25,096 bases of DNA, from contig BLXT01001274.1 in NCBI GenBank assembly GCA_019648995.1, forward strand, positions 453,419-478,514, in the 5' to 3' direction. How positions within the stretch are numbered: position 1 is the stretch's first letter; the number at the start of each line of letters is the position of its first letter. The translations under genes and the position numbers were made by a program. Under the pieces are notes generated by a model that did not search any database, was not told where the DNA came from, and was given only the letters and a program-made list of their open reading frames with translations. Shown here one piece after another: positions 20,881 to 25,096 of the stretch. Origin of the DNA: Plakobranchus ocellatus. Taxonomy: Eukaryota > Mollusca > Gastropoda > Plakobranchidae.

Positions 20881-21635
20881 AAAGGTAAATTTTCACATAC
20901 ACCAAGAAAAAAAAGGTGATGAAAACTGAAAAATTAAACTGCAGGAGTACGAACATTTTATCTCTGCAATGAAAAAGTGTCTGATCAAAAAATACAAAGA
21001 ATTACGATATTCAAATTAGTTATTTTTTTTTAAAGGTAATATATTTTTAAAATAACGAAAAGTGAAAAATGGCATCAAAACTTGGCAACTATTAGTTAGA
21101 ACTCTTTACCAAAAAATTGAACATCGCAATTATTATCTTTCTCGGCACAAAAGAGTATGTTGAAATCGGATGCGCAATTTTAAAGATACATGTAAAAATT
21201 TGTTCGGAAGTCATGTTATTGACAAAGAGTTGTGTTGAAAGAGAGATTGTTTTTTCTAGTTCACCAAAATCTGTTACTTAAATGATTTATTATGTTTGAA
21301 TAGAGAAGGTGGCGAAAAACAACATGGCAATAGTTTTGTAACATTTTGAGACAGGAAATACAAATCGCATTTTTACATAAAACTATCATCGGCACAGCTT
21401 ACGTCTCCGTAGAATCTGATTATGTGATAGAACATTATGGGCAAAATTATAGAAAAATAAGAACAATTTGGGAAAAAATTAAAACTATAAGGTTTAACAT
21501 ATTGTTTATACCTGCTACAGATATAGGCCTGTACCTCGAAGCCGAAAAAAAAATGTGTTGATGTGCTCTAAATGTCTCAAATACAAAAGAAATTAATCAT
21601 TGGCTTAAAACAAACCAAAACCAAAAATGCCAAGC
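20881..21635. other. Upstream intergenic DNA between ILK promoter and LINE
   Basis: AT-rich sequence with a 71-codon plus-strand frame at 21346-21561 that resembles nothing I know. No promoter, RNA gene or repeat is recognised. Confidence 0.6.
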
Positions 21636-21640
21636 TTATG

Positions 21641-21674
21641 TCTATCTATCTATCTATTTTTTTTTTTTTTTTTT
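21641..21674. repeat. Microsatellite (TCTA)n followed by T18
   Basis: Four TCTA units are followed by a T run, ending about 50 bp before the recognisable LINE frame. Confidence 0.9.
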
Positions 21675-21724
21675 GCTTGAAGAAATCAATGGTCTTACTT
21701 AAAAAAAAACATGGAAAAGTTGAT

Positions 21725-23105
21725 ATGAAACGATCATCAAAAATAGCAACATGGAATGTGCGTACACTGTACCAAAAAGGAAAGTTAGAAAACGTTATAA
21801 TTCAATAACTGGACAGAATAAAACTTAACATCTTAGGACTTGCTTAAGTAAGATGGAAAAAGGCAAGTTCCATGAAAATTGGTAGCAGAACTCTAATATA
21901 TTCAGGGGGACATAAACATGAAAGAGGCGTCGGTATCTTATTTGATTTAACAACAACAAAAAGTCTGGGGAGATGGTGTCCAATTTCAGACAGAGCAGTT
22001 TTAGCTAAACTGGTGGCCAAACCATAAAATCTAAGAATAATTCAAGAACCAACATTTGATAGTGAAGATGTAGGAGAAGAAAACTTTTCTGGAGAAATAG
22101 GAAAAACCAAAGGCCATCTAAAATCTTAGGACATCATGATAATAATGGATGATTTAAATGCAAAAGTTGGGGTGAAAGAGTAAAAGATGTTGTTGGGTCC
22201 AGTGGCAGAGGGACTGTAAATGAGTATGGAAGTAGGCTAACTGAATGGTGCCAAATCAATGATTTTACCATGACTAATACTTGGTATCACAACCAATCTA
22301 GGCGGCAGTGGACGTGGAAGAGACCCAGTGATATAAATAGAAACAAGAAATGGTTCCGAAATGCCACCAAAACATCACAATCAATGTCGATAGCCAACAA
22401 TGATCCAGATCAAATTCCAGTCACATGTAAATTAAAATAAAACGTAAGTAATTAAAATACGAAGATAAATAAAGATTAATCCTAAATTCCAAACGGACTT
22501 ACTAAATGCTGATGAAAAGCTAAGCGGCAGTAGTTGTGCATATTAAATATGAGATTCTAAGCAATATCTCAAGAGTAGAACTATGGTCAGAAATGAAAAA
22601 GTCACTTCATGAAATCATAGACAAAAACATTCCCAAAAAAGATTGAACAAAAAAAAAAGGAAAGAAAGAACATAAGAAATGGATAAACAATGAACTACTT
22701 GATTTGATGGAGGAAAGGCGCAAATCAAAAGATGTAGAAGCGAAATATAAAGAACTAAACAAAAAAAAAATTAAGATAAAATGCAATGCAACAAAAGAAG
22801 AATGGATTAATCAATAAAATCAGGAAATAGAAGAAAAGCTGAATTTAGACATTATGAATTCATGGATGGAAAAACTAGGGATGCAGTGGTAAGAAAATAA
22901 GATAAAAGACGGAACAACGGTAATGGAAAAGAAGGAAATTCTTCACAGATGGTCAGAATATATTGTGGACCTTTTCAAGGATGATAGGTGCGAAAAACCT
23001 GAACTTAAGAAAAGCCTGGAGAGTTCAAGTATCCTTAAAGTAGAGGTAGAGTTAACAATTGAAAAAAATGAAAAATGGGAAAGCCACAGGACCAGATAAC
23101 AGGAT
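21725..23105 (+). mobile_element. RTE-like LINE, 5' part: endonuclease, linker and first RT motif (decayed)
   Basis: A non-LTR retrotransposon fragment. From 21725 the frame reads KRSSKIATWNVRTLYQKG, the start of an AP-type endonuclease. With stops and frame changes it continues through LDRIKLNILGLA, MKIGSRTLIYSGGHKHERGV, DDLNAKVG and WYHNQSRRQWTWKRPSD. The linker includes NNELLDLMEERR and YKELNKK. Next come LHRWSEYIVDLFKDDR and, at the end, NGKATGPDN, the usual entry to the reverse transcriptase domain. The order matches RTE-clade elements (BovB-like, often mislabelled craniofacial development protein 2). Several in-frame stops and at least a few frameshifts make it inactive. The RT core including YADD is absent. 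Confidence 0.8.
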
Positions 23106-23190
23106 GTGTTACTATGCGGGTTTTAGCTGTGGCCATTTGCGTATAACAGTATCTTTAAACCTTACTTTACGATAATTTAACAGTCTTATT

Positions 23191-23400
23191 GTTGTCTCCG
23201 ACCTTGAGGCGATGAAAGTGAAGACTTGCTACCAGTTATAGGGTCAGTTGCTCAGCCAAAAATTGCCGATTTTTCCCGCGTAATGACTCCAAATTAAAAA
23301 ACAAAACAAAACAAAAAAAACCCCCACTTAAATATTTGCAGATAAGCGATTGGATTGGTTCTTCATAAAACCCTGCAAAAGAAAGATAACTGACTGGCAT
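23191..23400. repeat. Left copy of a direct repeat spaced 1200 bp
   Basis: Begins gttgtctccgaccttgaggc. It shares gcttgctaccagtt, a central A-rich tract, cacttaaatat.tgca, gcgattggat and agaaagataa with the copy at 24391. Confidence 0.75.
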
Positions 23401-23671
23401 ATTACACATATTATGTATGCTTACATTGTTTGAAAAACACCTCCTAAAAAAGCGGAAATAGATTTAAAAAAAAAATCCCAACTGTAATCTAGCGAGAAGA
23501 TTTCTATGCTTACGTATCTCATGGTTTTAATTCCGTCGGTACTAAATTTTATGAAGAAAACTTTGCTTTCGATAAAAACCACATTCCCAACATATTTAAA
23601 CGTCTTCCGACGTGTCCAATTCCTGTCGGTTTTGATAAAAGGTAAGGAAATATCGGCTATTTAACTGAAAA

Positions 23672-23890
23672 AAAAAGGTTTTTGTTACGGTCGAAACTAA
23701 CTCGCGGGTATAAACTGTGGCTCTCCATTTGAGTTATTTTATAATCCCTTTCAAAATTACCCTATGGATGTGTAAAAAAAAAAAAAAAGGCTTTGTTAGG
23801 AATGAAACTTTCTTGAGGGACTTAGTTCTGGCTGTCTATGTGAGTTATTTTATAGTGTATTTTAACCTTTCTCTACGAATTTTGAAAAGT
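23672..23890. repeat. 111-bp tandem repeat, two diverged copies
   Basis: An A run, then tttgttacgg (23681) or tttgttagg (23792), then tggct.tc.at.tgagttatttta (gagttattt at 23731 and 23842). Spacing is 111 bp for both anchors. A third relative of the core lies near 23112-23180 (gcgggttttagctgtggcca). Confidence 0.7.
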
Positions 23891-24390
23891 ACTATTTAAC
23901 TCCATATATTAGATTCGGAGGTGAAGACGATGGATTCCGAGGTTTGCAATCACTGTCCTCAGGCTATATTTCCTTTCAAAACTAATGGTTGCTTCCGTTT
24001 CCGACTTTTCATCTAAGAGAAAAAAAATGTTATTAGTGTAATTGCATATTTCATGAAGACCACAACACGAATTAACGTATTTGCACGTTAGTTTTGACAT
24101 AGTCTGTCAATAAGTAATGAAACGAACAATTAAAACAAATTTTTTCTTTTGATTATGAGAAAAAAAAATCCCCTTTGCGCTATGGCTAAGCCTTTCCCAC
24201 ACTAAATTTATTGCATCTAGAACTATTGCAACTTTCTTTCTTTCTCCTTGATGGGACAAGCAATATATCATTTTTAAACCATATTTCCAGTCTTTTATAT
24301 GATCTCCCAACGTGTCAAATGCGTATCGAATTCGAAAAAGATAAGAAATTATGCGTTATATTAGGCTACTTAAAAAAAACCAAACAAACG

Positions 24391-24600
24391 GTTGTCTCCG
24401 AGCTTAAGCCGTTACAACTTAAGGCTTGCTACCAGTTTAAGGCTGGGTTTCAGTCTAAAAATGTCCATTTTGTCTGTGTAAATGGCCTCCTACTTAAATT
24501 AAAAAAAAAAAACAAAAAAAACACTTAAATATATGCAAACAAACGATTGGATGCATTTTTTATGAAACCCAGCGCAAGAAAAAGATAATTGATTGGTAGT
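24391..24600. repeat. Right copy of a direct repeat spaced 1200 bp
   Basis: Begins gttgtctccgagcttaagcc and aligns with 23191-23400 along its whole length with moderate divergence. It ends within about 20 bp of the resumption of LINE sequence. Confidence 0.75.
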
Positions 24601-24617
24601 TTAGCCAACAACTTGAC

Positions 24618-24898
24618 ATGCCGCGACAAATCTTGTGCAGAGTACAGAAAAGAAAATTATCTTTCCTTGGACATGCCAGTAGAAGCAAATGCTCACTTAT
24701 GAAGGATGTTATGAAAGGCACAAATCGGTAAAAGAGGCAGAGGAAGACCAAAACAAGATATGTTGATAATATCAAGGAATTAACAGTGTAAAACAGTACA
24801 GAAATCTTCATCACCATAGAAAGGAGAGAGGATTGGAGAGAGAGATGACCAAAAGTATAGAGCGGGCAACGAAAGTTTCGTAAAAGGACGCTGGATTC
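24618..24898 (+). mobile_element. RTE-like LINE, 3' part: C-terminal region of the polyprotein (decayed)
   Basis: From 24618 the frame reads MPRQILCRVQKRKLSFLGHA, then SRSKCSLMKDVMKGTNR, then KTRYVDNIKELTV. This is the KRKLxFxGHxxR...GRxRxRWLDNI block found at the C terminus of RTE/BovB elements. In-frame stops show it is dead. It is collinear with the 5' part and probably the same insertion. Confidence 0.78.
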
Positions 24899-24922
24899 AA
24901 AAAGAAAGAAAGAAAGAAAGAA
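24899..24922 (+). repeat. (AAAG)n tail of the LINE
   Basis: Five or more AAAG units directly follow the end of the LINE coding block. RTE-clade LINEs commonly end in short tandem repeats rather than plain poly-A, so this probably marks the 3' end of the element. Confidence 0.7.
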
Positions 24923-25096
24923 GATTTAAGGCAAGTATTTGCTTAGACTGTTACGAACACATATCTGTAAAACAGATGAAATCGTTTTAAAAAGTCCCCA
25001 TCGTGATCAAGCGACAGCGTTTGCAATACGTATCTCTAGCTCTTATTGCATTTTTTTCAAATTTGAAAATATCACAAAAAAAAAAAAAAAAAAAAA
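24923..25096. other. AT-rich flank ending in poly-A at the window edge
   Basis: No feature is recognised. The last 20 or so bases are almost all A. Confidence 0.7.

Larger units (their letters stand above)
23106..24612. repeat. About 1.5 kb of unidentified repetitive sequence replacing the LINE RT core
   Basis: Between NGKATGPDN and the C-terminal LINE piece the sequence no longer resembles a reverse transcriptase on either strand. It contains direct repeats of about 210 bp starting at 23191 and 24391, and a two-copy 111-bp tandem repeat. It may be a nested insertion with loss of RT sequence, or a rearranged satellite. Exact ends are uncertain by tens of bases. Confidence 0.55.

Noticed and set aside
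21346-21561. 71-codon plus-strand open frame upstream of ILK
   Set aside because: No domain recognised and no promoter or splice context. It could be a repeat fragment but I cannot support that.
24211-24528. 105-codon plus-strand open frame
   Set aside because: It runs across the right-hand direct repeat. The homologous left copy is closed by stops, so coding constraint is not supported.
1-25096. CRISPR arrays, tRNA or rRNA genes, bacterial operons
   Set aside because: No regularly spaced repeats of CRISPR type and no cloverleaf or rRNA-like sequence noticed. The window is clearly eukaryotic, with spliced exons.

Overview
The window is AT-rich animal genomic DNA that carries one complete, spliced protein gene on the minus strand: integrin-linked kinase (ILK). 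I rebuilt it from twelve coding exons between 17420 (ATG) and 3017-3019 (stop). Every junction is GT-AG, every intron phase is consistent, and the protein is 452 residues, the same length as human ILK from memory. The sequence suggests a mollusc, most likely a gastropod, because of the mix of long AT-rich introns, TAGATC-rich satellite-like sequence and an RTE-like LINE. The species assignment is inference.

Layout by decreasing coordinate, since the gene runs right to left. 24923-25096 is AT-rich and ends in poly-A. 21725-24922 is a decayed RTE-like LINE on the plus strand. Its endonuclease end (21725 to about 23105) and its C-terminal end (about 24618-24922) are separated by about 1.5 kb of unrelated sequence, which contains a pair of direct repeats 1200 bp apart and a 111-bp tandem repeat. 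20780 to about 20850 looks like a noncoding first exon of ILK, with an ideal splice donor, a TATA-like box, an ETS-type site and a five-codon upstream ORF. Intron 1 (17449-20779) carries a TAGATC-rich block, a 126-bp duplication and a 48-bp tandem duplication.

Coding exons 1-5 (17420 to 14270) encode the ankyrin-repeat half, which binds PINCH in known ILKs. Exons 6-12 (13692 to 3017) encode the pseudokinase half, which binds parvin and the integrin tail. The beta-3 lysine is present, while the HRD and DFG motifs are replaced, as in other ILKs. Below the stop, 1-3016 is 3' UTR and/or flank with several possible poly(A) signals.

The most interesting signal lies inside the 5.6-kb intron 10. A second, diverged copy of the start of coding exon 10 sits at 9841-9912. 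It has its own acceptor and a usable donor, is 72 nt long (24 codons, phase 0 at both ends), and its first nine aligned codons differ from exon 10 only by silent changes plus one codon deletion. This points to an alternative ILK exon that was kept under coding constraint, either as a cassette exon or, by read-through, as an alternative 3' end.
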